From: Sphingobacterium sp.
GTDB taxonomy: Bacteria > Bacteroidota > Bacteroidia > Sphingobacteriales > Sphingobacteriaceae
NCBI GenBank assembly: GCA_031286695.1
Contig: JAITTY010000004.1
Location: 62,001 to 126,000, forward strand
Direction of reading: 5' to 3'
DNA: 64,000 nt
In this document: positions 33,459-42,277 of the stretch, piece after piece
Layout: the number at the start of each line of letters is the position of its first letter
How positions within the stretch are numbered: position 1 is the first letter of the stretch
Translations under genes and position numbers: made by a program
The notes under the pieces: generated by a model
Seen by the model: the letters and a program-made list of their open reading frames with translations, nothing else
The model's database searches: none
Told to the model about the DNA's origin: nothing

Positions 33459-34262
33459 ATGATAAAACAAGATCTAAACCGAAGGATTTCGACCTTCCTA
33501 TACCGAAATATTGTCGCGCTGTGGCTATTGGCAATCGGAACAATCCCCTGTTTAAATGCACAGACTAAACAGGTATTTGATGTATTGGTGCTTACTGAAA
33601 GGGGCGGACAACATGCGTCTTTTACTGACACAGGATTAGCATGGCTGAAGGAGACCGGTGAAAAAGAAGGCTTTCGTCTGACAGAAATCAATACTACCGA
33701 AAAGATGACAAAAGAATATCTGGTCAAGTTTAAGGTCATTATACAGCTGGACTATCCGCCTTATATGTGGACGAAGGAGGCAGAAAATGCATTTATAGAT
33801 TATATAACGCATGGCAAAGGTGGATGGGTAGGATTTCATCATGCCGGACTGCTGGGGGAATTTGACGGTTACAAGATGTGGGATTGGTTTTCCAATTTTA
33901 TGGGCGGTATACGATTCAAAAACTATATCGCTAAAACGGCATCCGCTACGGTCTATGTAGAAGATTCAACACATCCCGTTATGAAAGGCGTAAATCAGCA
34001 TTTCCTAATACCAAATGATGAGTTTTACACCTTTGACAAAAGCCCGCGCCCCAACGTCAAGGTATTGGCGCATGTCGATGAGGGTAGTTATCAGCCAATT
34101 TCAGACATCAAAATGGGCGATCACCCAGTTATCTGGAGTAATACCGCTGTAAAAGCGAGAAATGTCTATTTCCTGATCGGTCATAGCGGATCGCTATTTG
34201 CCTCCAAGGATTTTAAAACGATGTTCACCAATGCTATTTTGTGGGCTGCAGATGGTAACTAG
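33459..34262 (+). CDS. Secreted ThuA domain protein (copy 2)
   Basis: A 267-residue protein. The signal (I-V-A-L-W-L-L-A-I-G-T-I-P-C-L-N-A-Q) is preceded by a long basic n-region. ThuA landmarks: D-V-L-V-L-T-E-R-G-G-Q-H, G-G-W-V-G-F-H-H-A-G (the conserved F-H-H/G elbow), H-P-V-M-K-G-V and D-E-F-Y-T-F, with the late G-D-H-P-V-I-W and L-I-G-H-S-G-S-L-F. It differs strongly from copy 1 and belongs to the shorter, more typical ThuA subgroup. It closes the segment that begins at 29582; the stop lies 4 bases after that of GH9. Confidence 0.88.
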   Translation: MIKQDLNRRISTFLYRNIVALWLLAIGTIPCLNAQTKQVFDVLVLTERGGQHASFTDTGLAWLKETGEKEGFRLTEINTTEKMTKEYLVKFKVIIQLDYPPYMWTKEAENAFIDYITHGKGGWVGFHHAGLLGEFDGYKMWDWFSNFMGGIRFKNYIAKTASATVYVEDSTHPVMKGVNQHFLIPNDEFYTFDKSPRPNVKVLAHVDEGSYQPISDIKMGDHPVIWSNTAVKARNVYFLIGHSGSLFASKDFKTMFTNAILWAADGN

Positions 34263-34390
34263 TAGAGTCAGGTGTCTCAGAGTTTAACGGAAATATATGT
34301 TGTTCATTTCTTTTATATTATTTTCCGTACGAGTACCACCGTAGTCTGGCTGCAGTCCGAAAAGTGTAACCAAAATATAGGTATAGGGGC

Positions 34391-35818
34391 TTAAGCGGCC
34401 TTCTGAAGTTCTTTTTGTGACGGCAGGCCCCTTAAATTTCTTCCGTCGCTCGGTTTAATTTTGAAATATTCGATCAAGGATAGCAGGGACAAGGCAGCAA
34501 TTAACTGTAGCGCCAGACTAAAATCCCGCATCTGATAAACGGTATCCTGATAGTAACTGCTTGCCAGGTGAAGTGTCACCGCGCCTAGGGCGATACCCAT
34601 ACCAAGCGCCATTTGTTGTGCCGTATTATACAGCGTATTCGCATTGCTCATCTGCTCATTGGGTATGTCTGCATAGGCCAGGGTGTTAAGGCTTGTAAAT
34701 TGAAGCGACCGTGTAAGTCCGGAGAAAAAGAACACAATTGCTATAAGCCAGATCGGTGTCTGTAGGGAAAGCAGGGAAAGTCCGGCCGTAAAAAATGTTA
34801 AGATAATACCATTCCCGATTAAGACTTTACGGAAGTCAAATCTTCGTGTTATCCATATGGCTACAGGCTTCATGCTCATACTGCCCAGCATGTTGGCCAT
34901 ATAGAGGAGGCCTGCATGAAATGGGCTCAGTCCAAAACCCAGCTGTAACATAAGCGGCAGGATAAATGGAGCAACATTGATCACCATACGGGTAATCGAT
35001 CCGGAATATACTGTAACCCGGAACGTCTTTATTTTGAGGATACTATAATCGATCAATGGATACCTGATACGTCGGGAATGCCAGACCGCAACAGCCATCA
35101 GCGCAAAGCTTGCCACGATGGTAACAAGTGGTTTGGTATAATCTCCTTTGGCTGCGCCGATCATTTCTGTCCCCAGCATAATGCCGGCGAGACCTATACC
35201 GCTGATAAAAAAACCGATAATATCAAGTGGACGGATATTTTCAGATTCCATTGCTGGAATAAATTTATTCACTGCCCACAGCGCAAATACGCCAAACGGT
35301 ATATTGATAAAGAAAATCCAATGCCAGCTAAAATATGTTGTAAAAAATCCCCCCAGCACAGGTCCGATAATAGGACCTAATAATCCAGCCCAGGCGATAT
35401 AACCGATCGCATCAACCAGATCTTTCTTTGCGGTATGCTTAAGCACAATGAGACGGCCGACGGGCACCATAAGTGCTCCGGCTGTACCCTGGCAGATACG
35501 CGCTATCACGAAGGCTGTTAAGTTGGTACTCAGCCCACAGGCGATTGACGAAAGTATAAATCCGATAATTGCCGTAATGAAAACTTTTTTTGCACCGTAG
35601 CGGTCGGCAATCCAGCCGCTGATTGGAATAAATACAGCTAGCATGACGGTGTACGAAGTAATGCCCGCACTGAGGTGTACCACATTGCTCTCAAAATCAT
35701 GTGCCATCTTGGGTAAGGCTGTGGATATCGCTGTGGTATCGAGCATCTCCATAAACAGGGTGCCACCAACAATGAGCGATATGATGCGTGATTCTTTCTT
35801 CATTTTGCTCTTCTTCAT
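34391..35818 (-). CDS. MFS transporter, DHA2 (EmrB/QacA-type) drug exporter
   Basis: A 475-residue membrane protein with 14 predicted hydrophobic helices, the pattern of the 14-TM drug:H+ antiporter family 2. Motif A appears as G-W-I-A-D-R-Y-G-A-K-K-V-F, and motif C-like glycines and prolines as G-L-L-G-P-I-I-G-P-V-L-G-G. The N-terminal E-M-L-D-T-T-A-I-S-T-A-L-P-K is the usual DHA2 start (x-x-x-L-D-x-T-I-V-N-x-A-L-P). Probably exports toxic organic compounds from the inner membrane. It is a single gene, ending towards locus 1 and starting about 200 bases from an AraC gene. No tandem MFP or TolC partner. Confidence 0.92.
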   Translation of the reverse strand: MKKSKMKKESRIISLIVGGTLFMEMLDTTAISTALPKMAHDFESNVVHLSAGITSYTVMLAVFIPISGWIADRYGAKKVFITAIIGFILSSIACGLSTNLTAFVIARICQGTAGALMVPVGRLIVLKHTAKKDLVDAIGYIAWAGLLGPIIGPVLGGFFTTYFSWHWIFFINIPFGVFALWAVNKFIPAMESENIRPLDIIGFFISGIGLAGIMLGTEMIGAAKGDYTKPLVTIVASFALMAVAVWHSRRIRYPLIDYSILKIKTFRVTVYSGSITRMVINVAPFILPLMLQLGFGLSPFHAGLLYMANMLGSMSMKPVAIWITRRFDFRKVLIGNGIILTFFTAGLSLLSLQTPIWLIAIVFFFSGLTRSLQFTSLNTLAYADIPNEQMSNANTLYNTAQQMALGMGIALGAVTLHLASSYYQDTVYQMRDFSLALQLIAALSLLSLIEYFKIKPSDGRNLRGLPSQKELQKAA

Positions 35819-36023
35819 CCCGAACGGGATATATTTGCGACAAAAGTAAAGCTATCTCAAAAAAGAAAAGTCATTTAAAGGCAATTAAACGTGGTTCAAA
35901 ACCACTGGTTCTACGTCTCTTTTCACCTGTCTCTTTTGAAAGATCCCAAATATCGGGATATCCCATGCCGCTCGATGGCTTGTAAAGTAAGGATAGCAGC
36001 TCGAAAGAATTGTCGCAGAGCGG

Positions 36024-36935
36024 TCAATTAAACAATTTCCTGAATGCTAAAGGTGAAACATTGGTTTTTTTCTTAAACAGTTTGTTGAACGATTGTGGAT
36101 GTTCAAAACCGAGTTTGTAGGCAATTTCTGCCACGGAAAGGGTGGTCGCCGTGAGTTTTTCCTTGGCTTCTTCAATTAACTTATCATGAATGTGCTGCTG
36201 CGTGTTTTTACCGGTAACTGAACGGAGTAAATCGCTTAAATAGCGCGCTGATACATGGAGGTTTTCTGCTAAATACTCTACGGTTGGAAGCCCTTGTTTT
36301 AATGTTTCTTCGTTGTCGAAATACGCATCCAGCAATTTTTCCAATTGGGTGAGGAACGCATGGTTAACCGCTTTGCGGGTAATGAATTGACGCTCATAGA
36401 AACGATTGCTGTATTGCAAGAGCATTTCAATTTGCGACAAAATAATACCTTGGGTATGTTTGTCGATATGCTGATATTCTCTTTCGATTTTAAGAAAAAT
36501 TTCTATAATGTCTTTTTCTTCGCGTTCGGAGAGATGTAATGCTTCGTTAAGAGCATAGGAAAAGAAATTGTAGTTTTTTATCTCGGTGGCGAGTGGGTGT
36601 GTATACAAAAAATCAGGGTGAAATAGGAGCATGTAACCTTTTCCGCATTCGGTATTCATCTTTCTGATTTCAGCAATCGTCAACGATTGAATCTGCTTGG
36701 GCGCAATGAAATTCATTGTTCCTTTGTCGAAATCATAATACTGTTGTCCGTACTTTAATGTTGCAGTAACGTCTTTTTTAAGCGAAATACTATAGAAATT
36801 CACGCAGAACTGCGTCCAGATGTCGCTTTCATCGGGCTTTATTCCAGCTACATCTATGACACTGACGAGCGGATGTAATGGGGCCGGCAAGGACAATTGC
36901 CGATGAAATTCGGATATGGAGTTGATCGTATGCAT
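36024..36935 (-). CDS. AraC family transcriptional regulator (paralogue of 4134)
   Basis: A 303-residue protein from ATG 36935 (MHTINSISEFHRQL); 11 codons further upstream would run through the promoter box. It resembles the 4134 protein along its length (L-H-P-L-V-S-V-I-D, N-F-Y-S-I-S-L-K-K, Y-Y-D-F-D-K-G-T-M-N-F, then the shared I-T-R-K-A and Y-L-S-D-L-L-R-S segments). The C-terminal HTH pair is AENLHVSARYLSDLLRS and VAEIAYKLGFEHPQSFNKLF. It lies behind an SDR oxidoreductase, from which it is separated by a terminator, and has its own promoter at 36951. Confidence 0.92.
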   Translation of the reverse strand: MHTINSISEFHRQLSLPAPLHPLVSVIDVAGIKPDESDIWTQFCVNFYSISLKKDVTATLKYGQQYYDFDKGTMNFIAPKQIQSLTIAEIRKMNTECGKGYMLLFHPDFLYTHPLATEIKNYNFFSYALNEALHLSEREEKDIIEIFLKIEREYQHIDKHTQGIILSQIEMLLQYSNRFYERQFITRKAVNHAFLTQLEKLLDAYFDNEETLKQGLPTVEYLAENLHVSARYLSDLLRSVTGKNTQQHIHDKLIEEAKEKLTATTLSVAEIAYKLGFEHPQSFNKLFKKKTNVSPLAFRKLFN

Positions 36936-36950
36936 CCTGTTTTTGTTGTA

Positions 36951-36979
36951 CAAATTTACAAAAAACAACTGCCTCGCAA
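36951..36979 (-). promoter_or_regulatory. Promoter of the AraC gene at 36024, overlapping a terminator
   Basis: On the minus strand, TTG (36977-36979) is followed after 18 bases by TAAATTTG (36951-36958), a strong TAnnTTTG match 15 bases before the ATG. The implied leader is very short. The -33 side lies inside the SDR terminator hairpin. Confidence 0.6.
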
Positions 36980-36987
36980 GGCAGTTG
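36959..36987 (-). terminator. Intrinsic terminator of the SDR gene
   Basis: CAACTGCCT and AGGCAGTTG (36966-36974, 36979-36987) form a perfect 9-bp stem with a 4-base loop. Read on the minus strand it is followed at once by a T-rich run, GTTTTTTGT. It starts 14 bases after the SDR stop. Confidence 0.8.
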
Positions 36988-37000
36988 CTGAATTAAAAGA

Positions 37001-37804
37001 TTAGGCCTCAAATTGTTTTGCGATTTCTTGCCTGAATGCTTCTTTTCCGATTTCCAATCGTCTTTCATAGAGTGCATGCGCATCTTCACCTGCCAGATAA
37101 CGTACTTGATCTTTATTGTCCGTGGCAGCTTCATACACCACATGCGCAATTTGCTCGGCCGTAGATGCATTTTGCATCATCAGACCCATTTGTTCGAAAA
37201 GTTTGTCTTCTATGTCCTGATAGTCGGAAGATTGGTTGATATCCAAAGAGCGACCTGCGAAATCTGTCTCTATTCCTCCCGGAGCAACTGTTTTGATGGC
37301 TATTCCAAATTTTTTCAATTCAAAGGACATACTTTCGCTCCAGCCCTCCAAGGCAAATTTTGTCGCATGATACATGGAATGTAGCGGGAACCCCATAAAT
37401 CCACCAATCGATGTGGTCGAAATAAATAAACCACTTTTCTGTGCTCTAAAATGGGGAATAAAGGCTTGTGTGACCCGCAATACCCCCAACAGATTGGTAT
37501 TGATTTGGCGAAGTATTTTTTCGTCGCTCAACGTTTCAAACGCACCCATTAGCCCATAACCTGCATTATTGAAAACGACATCAATTTTGCTTAAAGAGAT
37601 GGCTTTTGCTACAGTGTCTTTAATTTGAGCAGGATCGGTTACATCTAATTTTAATAGCGTGATGTTATCGATTCCGGTAAGTTCGGTTTCATTCTCGGGA
37701 TTTCGCATAGTTGCGATCACATTCCAACCCGCCTGTTGAAATAGTTTGGCAGTTGCTTTTCCCAAACCGGAAGAAGCTCCTGTAATGAAAATTGTCTTTT
37801 GCAT
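37001..37804 (-). CDS. Short-chain dehydrogenase/reductase (SDR)
   Basis: A 267-residue classical SDR. With start MQKTIFITG at 37804 the features sit where expected: NAD(P) loop GASSGLG at residues 9-15, NNAG at 79-82, catalytic S132, and Y145 with K149 in Y-H-A-T-K. The longer ORF adds 15 residues with no conservation. Family members oxidise or reduce hydroxyl or keto groups on many small molecules; the V-A-P-G-G-I-E-T-D segment suits the common oxidoreductase group. It is a monocistronic unit ended by a terminator; the AraC regulator behind it may control it. Confidence 0.93.
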   Translation of the reverse strand: MQKTIFITGASSGLGKATAKLFQQAGWNVIATMRNPENETELTGIDNITLLKLDVTDPAQIKDTVAKAISLSKIDVVFNNAGYGLMGAFETLSDEKILRQINTNLLGVLRVTQAFIPHFRAQKSGLFISTTSIGGFMGFPLHSMYHATKFALEGWSESMSFELKKFGIAIKTVAPGGIETDFAGRSLDINQSSDYQDIEDKLFEQMGLMMQNASTAEQIAHVVYEAATDNKDQVRYLAGEDAHALYERRLEIGKEAFRQEIAKQFEA

Positions 37805-38081
37805 CGTGTTATTGTTTGATTCCATACCACAAATGTCTAAAGAAGGCACAGGGTACCTGTTGCCAAATTGAGTTTGATTGTAGCCAAAATGACGAAATCA
37901 AAATATGTGAATAAATCATCGTCAATAGAGCGGAAAATTCACCGACTTTGGCACGATTATTTGTTGATATTCGTTATAAAAATAATGCAGTGTTACGCTG
38001 ATCTTTGCTCGATTTTATACTTTTGGCGTATTCGTATTAGCGTAATTGCTGTATTTTAAAAATTTTAGAAGATCTATATTT

Positions 38082-38342
38082 ATGCAAGGCACAATTGACG
38101 GGATAAGCGGGGAACCACATCGTTCACAGGTGTTCCGTTTAACTTACAAAGGACAGGATTATCAGCTGGTGTTGTTAAAAAAATCTTTATCAAAGCTCGA
38201 TACCGAGCTGCCAATTTTGATAGATGGAATTGATCAAAAACTAGTAAAAAGAGGAAACAGTTGGTTTTTTGAAAATATGGATTCGGATCATCACTTTGCA
38301 ACAGAAATCTGGCGCAACTTTTCACTTCGGTATCGACTTTAA
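38082..38342 (+). CDS. Small protein of unknown function
   Basis: An 86-residue protein from ATG 38082 (a start 12 codons upstream is possible). Sequence features: Q-V-F-R-L-T-Y-K-G-Q-D-Y-Q-L-V-L-L-K-K-S then L-P-I-L-I-D-G-I-D-Q-K-L-V-K-R-G-N-S-W-F-F, suggesting a compact beta-fold. No signal peptide, membrane helix or known domain. It stands alone between the SDR gene (opposite strand) and an AraC gene (same strand, 106 bases). A GGCCTC/GAGGCC pair lies within 38362-38390 but lacks a T run. Confidence 0.55.
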   Translation: MQGTIDGISGEPHRSQVFRLTYKGQDYQLVLLKKSLSKLDTELPILIDGIDQKLVKRGNSWFFENMDSDHHFATEIWRNFSLRYRL

Positions 38343-38448
38343 CGGAAAAATTACATCATCGGGCCTCTCAGCGCCTTTTGCCGGGAGGCCATGAAAGCGA
38401 TCGCAAAGATAAATGAATCGTGTACACTGAAATTTTCGATATTTGTAC

Positions 38449-39342
38449 ATGGCTTTATTTATCACACTGGATAACGTTTATCAGTTGTATCCTATTGATC
38501 CCTCAAAAAAGACCGATGGCATCGTTGTATTCCATCAATTGGCCGGAGCAAGTAATGGATATACCGAACATAGCCGTTTATTTGACGGATTGCTGCTTGG
38601 TTTCATGCTAAAAGGATCGATGAAAATGCAGATCCATTTTCTGGAGTACCAAATAAATGCCGGTGATACAGCAGTTTTACCACCGCAGCTATTAATGGAT
38701 ACAAAGTACCTGAGTGACGATGCCGAAATCTTAACCATTGCGATCTCCCTCGATTTTATGTCGGCATTTCCAATGCTACGTGAATTTGTCATGAACGATC
38801 AGTTGCGCTGGCAACCTGTCGTTAGGCTACAAGAGGACGAAAGTGGCTTACAAAATGAACTGATAACTTTGATAAAGGGATTTTACCATAAAAAGCCTAG
38901 CCCGAATAAAGCTGAAATGCTTCGACATTTGGTTATGGTAATGATCAATATGATCGCCGAATTATATACAGAGCTACCTAGTTCCAAGAGTTTGTCAAAA
39001 AGCCGTACACACGAAATTATCGATGACTTCTATCAGTTGGTTTTAAAACATACCAAGGAACAAAGAAACGTTAATTTTTATGCAGAGAAACTTCATTTAA
39101 CACCCCAGTATCTTTCCACTTTTCTGAAAGAAAAAACGGGTAGATCGGTATCGCAATGGATTGATCATCTGTTGATATTGGAAGCCAAGACCCTGCTTAA
39201 ATCGACCAATCTGTCCATCAAGGAAATCAGCCATGAATTAAATTTTGGAGAGACTAGCATCTTCTGTCGGTATTTTAAAAGAATAAGCGGGGTATCTCCA
39301 ACATCCTATCGGAATCAACAGACCATAACCAAGCTTCCATAG
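38449..39342 (+). CDS. AraC family transcriptional regulator
   Basis: A 297-residue protein from ATG 38449. The N-terminal half has a cupin-like strand pattern (L-L-G-F-M-L-K-G-S-M-K-M-Q-I, then G-D-T-A-V-L-P-P-Q). The C-terminal HTHs are FYAEKLHLTPQYLSTFLKEK and IKEISHELNFGETSIFCRYF, followed by R-I-S-G-V-S-P-T-S-Y-R. It is 86 bases upstream of the tetracycline-type exporter on the same strand and is the natural candidate to control it. It is not a close paralogue of the regulators at 4134 and 36024. Confidence 0.92.
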   Translation: MALFITLDNVYQLYPIDPSKKTDGIVVFHQLAGASNGYTEHSRLFDGLLLGFMLKGSMKMQIHFLEYQINAGDTAVLPPQLLMDTKYLSDDAEILTIAISLDFMSAFPMLREFVMNDQLRWQPVVRLQEDESGLQNELITLIKGFYHKKPSPNKAEMLRHLVMVMINMIAELYTELPSSKSLSKSRTHEIIDDFYQLVLKHTKEQRNVNFYAEKLHLTPQYLSTFLKEKTGRSVSQWIDHLLILEAKTLLKSTNLSIKEISHELNFGETSIFCRYFKRISGVSPTSYRNQQTITKLP

Positions 39343-39398
39343 GTAATCGACCAATTACCTTAAAAATTGCACGTAAAACCCATGAAGCTGTCAATGCC

Positions 39399-39424
39399 TA
39401 CTTTTGTGGTGCTGTCTATTTTTG
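39399..39424 (+). promoter_or_regulatory. Promoter-like boxes before the Tet-type exporter
   Basis: TACTTTTG at 39399-39406 and TATTTTTG at 39417-39424 both fit TAnnTTTG. The second would put the transcript start at or after the ATG (39429), so the first is the likelier promoter. No clear -33 box at standard spacing. Confidence 0.35.
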
Positions 39425-39428
39425 TGCT

Positions 39429-40670
39429 ATGAAAAATACAGCGAAAAAAGCAGCAGTTGGTTTTATATTTATCACCTTGCTAATTGATATTACGGGCTGG
39501 GGAATTATACTTCCCGTTGTACCTAAACTTGTCGCGGAACTTATCCATGGTGATATGACCGAAGCCGCGACATATGGTGGTTGGTTGGGGTTTGCCTATG
39601 CGTGCACACAGTTTATCTGCGCACCGCTGGTCGGTAATCTTAGTGACAGGTACGGAAGACGTCCGATCCTATTAATTTCGCTCCTGGGATTTGGATTAGA
39701 TTATCTGCTACTTGCATTGGCACCATCTATTGGTTGGCTATTTGTTGGACGTATCCTTGCGGGCCTAACTGGGGCCAGTATTTCAACAGCAAGTTCTTAT
39801 ATTGCCGATGTGTCTACGGATGAAACCCGGACGAAGAATTTTGGACTGATAGGTGCGGCATTTGGTCTGGGATTTATTATAGGTCCGGTAATGGGAGGGA
39901 TTTTGGGATATTATGGAGCCCGGATTCCTTTTTATGTTGCATCGGTTCTCTGTTTATTGAACTTCCTCTATGGTTATTTTATTCTTCCGGAGAGTTTGGA
40001 TAAAACCAAAAGGCGGCCGTTTGAGTGGAAGCGTGCCAACCCGATTGGATCGCTGAAATTGCTGGCAAAGCATCCCAAAATTTCAAGTTTGGTGGTCGCA
40101 TTAATTCTGGTCTATATCGGACTCCACGCTGTACAGAGTAATTGGCATTTCTTTACCATGTATAAATTTGATTGGTCGGAAAGGACTGTAGGACTGTCTT
40201 TGGGGGTACTGGGGCTTTTGCTTGGGTTGGTTCAGGGTGTTCTAATCAGATGGACAGCACCTAAATTAGGGGAGCAAAAAAGTATCTATTACGGCTTGAT
40301 TTTTTATGCATTGGGTTTATTGCTATTTTCTTTTGCAGCTGAAGGGTGGATGATGCTACTATTTCTAATTCCTTATTCATTGGGCGGTATCTGTGGACCT
40401 TCACTTCAATCGATAATCAGCAAAAGTATCCCTGCAAATCAGCAGGGCGAACTTCAGGGCGCTTTAACAAGTCTGGTCAGCGCAACTTCGATTGCCGGGC
40501 CACCAATGATGACCAATCTTTTTTACTACTTTACACATGATAAAGCGCCATTTCAGTTTTCAGGGGCCCCGTTTTTGCTGGCTTCTGTCTTGATGATGCT
40601 AAGCGCTGTTATTATCTATAGCACCTCAAAAAAAGCAAAGCTTCAACTAAAGGACAATAAAGGAGTGTAA
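39429..40670 (+). CDS. MFS transporter, TCR/Tet family exporter
   Basis: A 413-residue, 12-helix protein. Markers of the TetA-like group: an early L-L-I-D-I-T-G-W-G-I-I-L-P-V-V-P (compare the usual D-x-x-G-x-G-L-I-x-P-V-x-P), motif A G-N-L-S-D-R-Y-G-R-R-P-I-L-L, and G-R-I-L-A-G-L-T-G-A-S. Tet-family members export tetracyclines or other cations across the inner membrane against protons. Intrinsic chromosomal versions in Bacteroidota often have other substrates, so tetracycline resistance should not be assumed. An AraC regulator lies just upstream. Confidence 0.92.
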   Translation: MKNTAKKAAVGFIFITLLIDITGWGIILPVVPKLVAELIHGDMTEAATYGGWLGFAYACTQFICAPLVGNLSDRYGRRPILLISLLGFGLDYLLLALAPSIGWLFVGRILAGLTGASISTASSYIADVSTDETRTKNFGLIGAAFGLGFIIGPVMGGILGYYGARIPFYVASVLCLLNFLYGYFILPESLDKTKRRPFEWKRANPIGSLKLLAKHPKISSLVVALILVYIGLHAVQSNWHFFTMYKFDWSERTVGLSLGVLGLLLGLVQGVLIRWTAPKLGEQKSIYYGLIFYALGLLLFSFAAEGWMMLLFLIPYSLGGICGPSLQSIISKSIPANQQGELQGALTSLVSATSIAGPPMMTNLFYYFTHDKAPFQFSGAPFLLASVLMMLSAVIIYSTSKKAKLQLKDNKGV

Positions 40671-40707
40671 AACCGAAGATTAGATAAGAATGGACAGACT
40701 CCTCCGT

Positions 40708-41457
40708 TTACTTGCAGCTCCAGTAATAATCCATGAATAAAAAACCTGAAGGAGATACAGAAGACAATTTTTTGATCTGACTTGGCTCTAAGGTGTAAGA
40801 TATTTCTGTAGTGTTATAGCTCTTGATCCTATTTTTACTTCGCTTGCCAAAAAATCCTTGTTCGTAAAGCATTGTTTCCGTTCTTGGATCTAAATAATGG
40901 ACGCCATAAATCATTGAATAAGGTATATATTCATTTGTATAATCGTATTCAAAACTATCCGTCAACAATGTGTTGGGCTTACCATCCTCATCGTAATCCT
41001 GTTGACTAACAAGATTACCATCTTTATAGGAGAAAATACTGTACGAGCCCCATCGACTTGTAATTTTAATTAGCTTTCCTTCGGAATCATATTCGAATTT
41101 CCTTCCCTGGCTGTCGGAAATAATCAGATTTCTCTTATCCAGCGTATAGGTATCTTCATGGCTCAATTCATCTTTATTTTTATAGGAAACATTGGCTACT
41201 ATAGAACTCGTATGATAGCTATAGGTGGACTCAATTTCCAGCGGCATTTTCTGAATGCTATCATACCTGATATAAGCAACGGTGCTTATTTTTCCTTGGG
41301 CATCATATCTGAAATTGAATATGGTATAAACCTCAGGCATTGATTTCTTGATGGAGACTATTTTACACTTTTCATCATGAATGCCAGCGCCATCGTTTTT
41401 TTTTGAACAACCGTTAATAGCCAGCCCGATAACAGACAGAATAAATAACCTCTTCAT
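40708..41457 (-). CDS. YD-repeat-like lipoprotein
   Basis: A 249-residue lipoprotein (M-K-R-L-F-I-L-S-V-I-G-L-A-I-N-G-C). The mature part repeats short strands of the RHS/YD type: F-R-Y-D-A-Q-G-K-I-S-T-V, F-E-Y-D-S-E-G-K-L-I-K-I, F-S-Y-K-D-G-N-L-V-S. This is seen in DUF4595-like extracytoplasmic proteins of Bacteroidota, probably a small beta-sheet structure on the cell surface. Function unknown. It starts 11 bases after the stop of another small lipoprotein gene upstream on the minus strand, so the two are likely co-transcribed. Confidence 0.65.
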   Translation of the reverse strand: MKRLFILSVIGLAINGCSKKNDGAGIHDEKCKIVSIKKSMPEVYTIFNFRYDAQGKISTVAYIRYDSIQKMPLEIESTYSYHTSSIVANVSYKNKDELSHEDTYTLDKRNLIISDSQGRKFEYDSEGKLIKITSRWGSYSIFSYKDGNLVSQQDYDEDGKPNTLLTDSFEYDYTNEYIPYSMIYGVHYLDPRTETMLYEQGFFGKRSKNRIKSYNTTEISYTLEPSQIKKLSSVSPSGFLFMDYYWSCK

Positions 41458-41468
41458 TTCTATTAAAA

Positions 41469-41936
41469 TTATTTTTTCAGTTGTACCGTCACTGGTTTAG
41501 CTAGAAGATCTGCCGAGACTTTTGTCCCGTTTAAAAATAACTCGGAGTATCCAAGGCTTCCCTTTTGTCTTTGTACCTTAATCTTTATGGAAACTTCTTC
41601 GTAGCCTTTTACTTTTAATAAGGTTTCCGCATAATCATTATGCTTAGCGTCTAGGTTTGCAAACAGACGTAGTACCTTATGCTGTTGACTATCTATAATT
41701 TCCATGTTCTTCGGTAAATCTAGGTTTCCATGATTTTGAAGTACTTTATCACCTGAACTTGTGACGTAATAGAGATCCAGATCGGCTATTGTTAGTTTTG
41801 AATTTAGGACATTTTCATCATTTTCACCTACCAAATTTAGCTGTACTTCACTATATAAGTTTGCATCGAGGGGCTCGCTTTTCTTACAGGCAAGGAAAGA
41901 AAGCAAAGTTGCTACTATTAATAATAATTTGTTCAT
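41469..41936 (-). CDS. Small lipoprotein of unknown function
   Basis: A 155-residue lipoprotein with lipobox M-N-K-L-L-L-I-V-A-T-L-L-S-F-L-A-C followed by K-K-S-E. The mature domain looks like a single beta-sandwich of about 135 residues (V-Q-L-N-L-V-G-E-N-D-E-N-V-L-N-S-K-L then V-S-I-K-I-K-V-Q-R-Q). I recognise no family. It is the first gene of a two-lipoprotein unit with the YD-like protein. The 340 bases upstream, to 42277, are AT-rich and show nothing convincing. Confidence 0.6.
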   Translation of the reverse strand: MNKLLLIVATLLSFLACKKSEPLDANLYSEVQLNLVGENDENVLNSKLTIADLDLYYVTSSGDKVLQNHGNLDLPKNMEIIDSQQHKVLRLFANLDAKHNDYAETLLKVKGYEEVSIKIKVQRQKGSLGYSELFLNGTKVSADLLAKPVTVQLKK

Positions 41937-42277
41937 ATTGATTTTATTTTAAGCGGAATAAACCATTTGTGATACGGTCTTGTAAATTAAATATTAATTT
42001 ACAAGTTTCCTAGGTCAAGATATCGAAAATATTTATCGGCCGAATAAATATGGTGAATTTTTTTGTCAAATGGTATCCAGTTGGTTTAATGTTTAATATG
42101 ATCTGTAGTACGTTAGAGGAAATCATCGAAATTACGAGTTTTAAACTGATAATAATTGTAGATATCTCTTTAAAAATAAAATTAATAACTCTTTGTTGTT
42201 TTAAATGTAATCTAAAAAAATGTATTTTTATTTTGGAGACCAATTAGTGCGCTTTAACGAATTTTGATTGAACCCCA

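Noticed and set aside
35891..35905. GTGGTT-CAA-AACCAC hairpin between MFS and AraC genes
   Set aside because: A 6-bp stem with a 3-base loop is too weak to call.
38362..38390. GGCCTC/GAGGCC hairpin as terminator of the 38082 gene
   Set aside because: Only six paired bases, a long loop and no T run on either strand.
42010..42247. Opposed ORFs of 65 and 77 residues in the AT-rich gap
   Set aside because: Low-complexity, mutually overlapping and without ribosome-binding or domain support.
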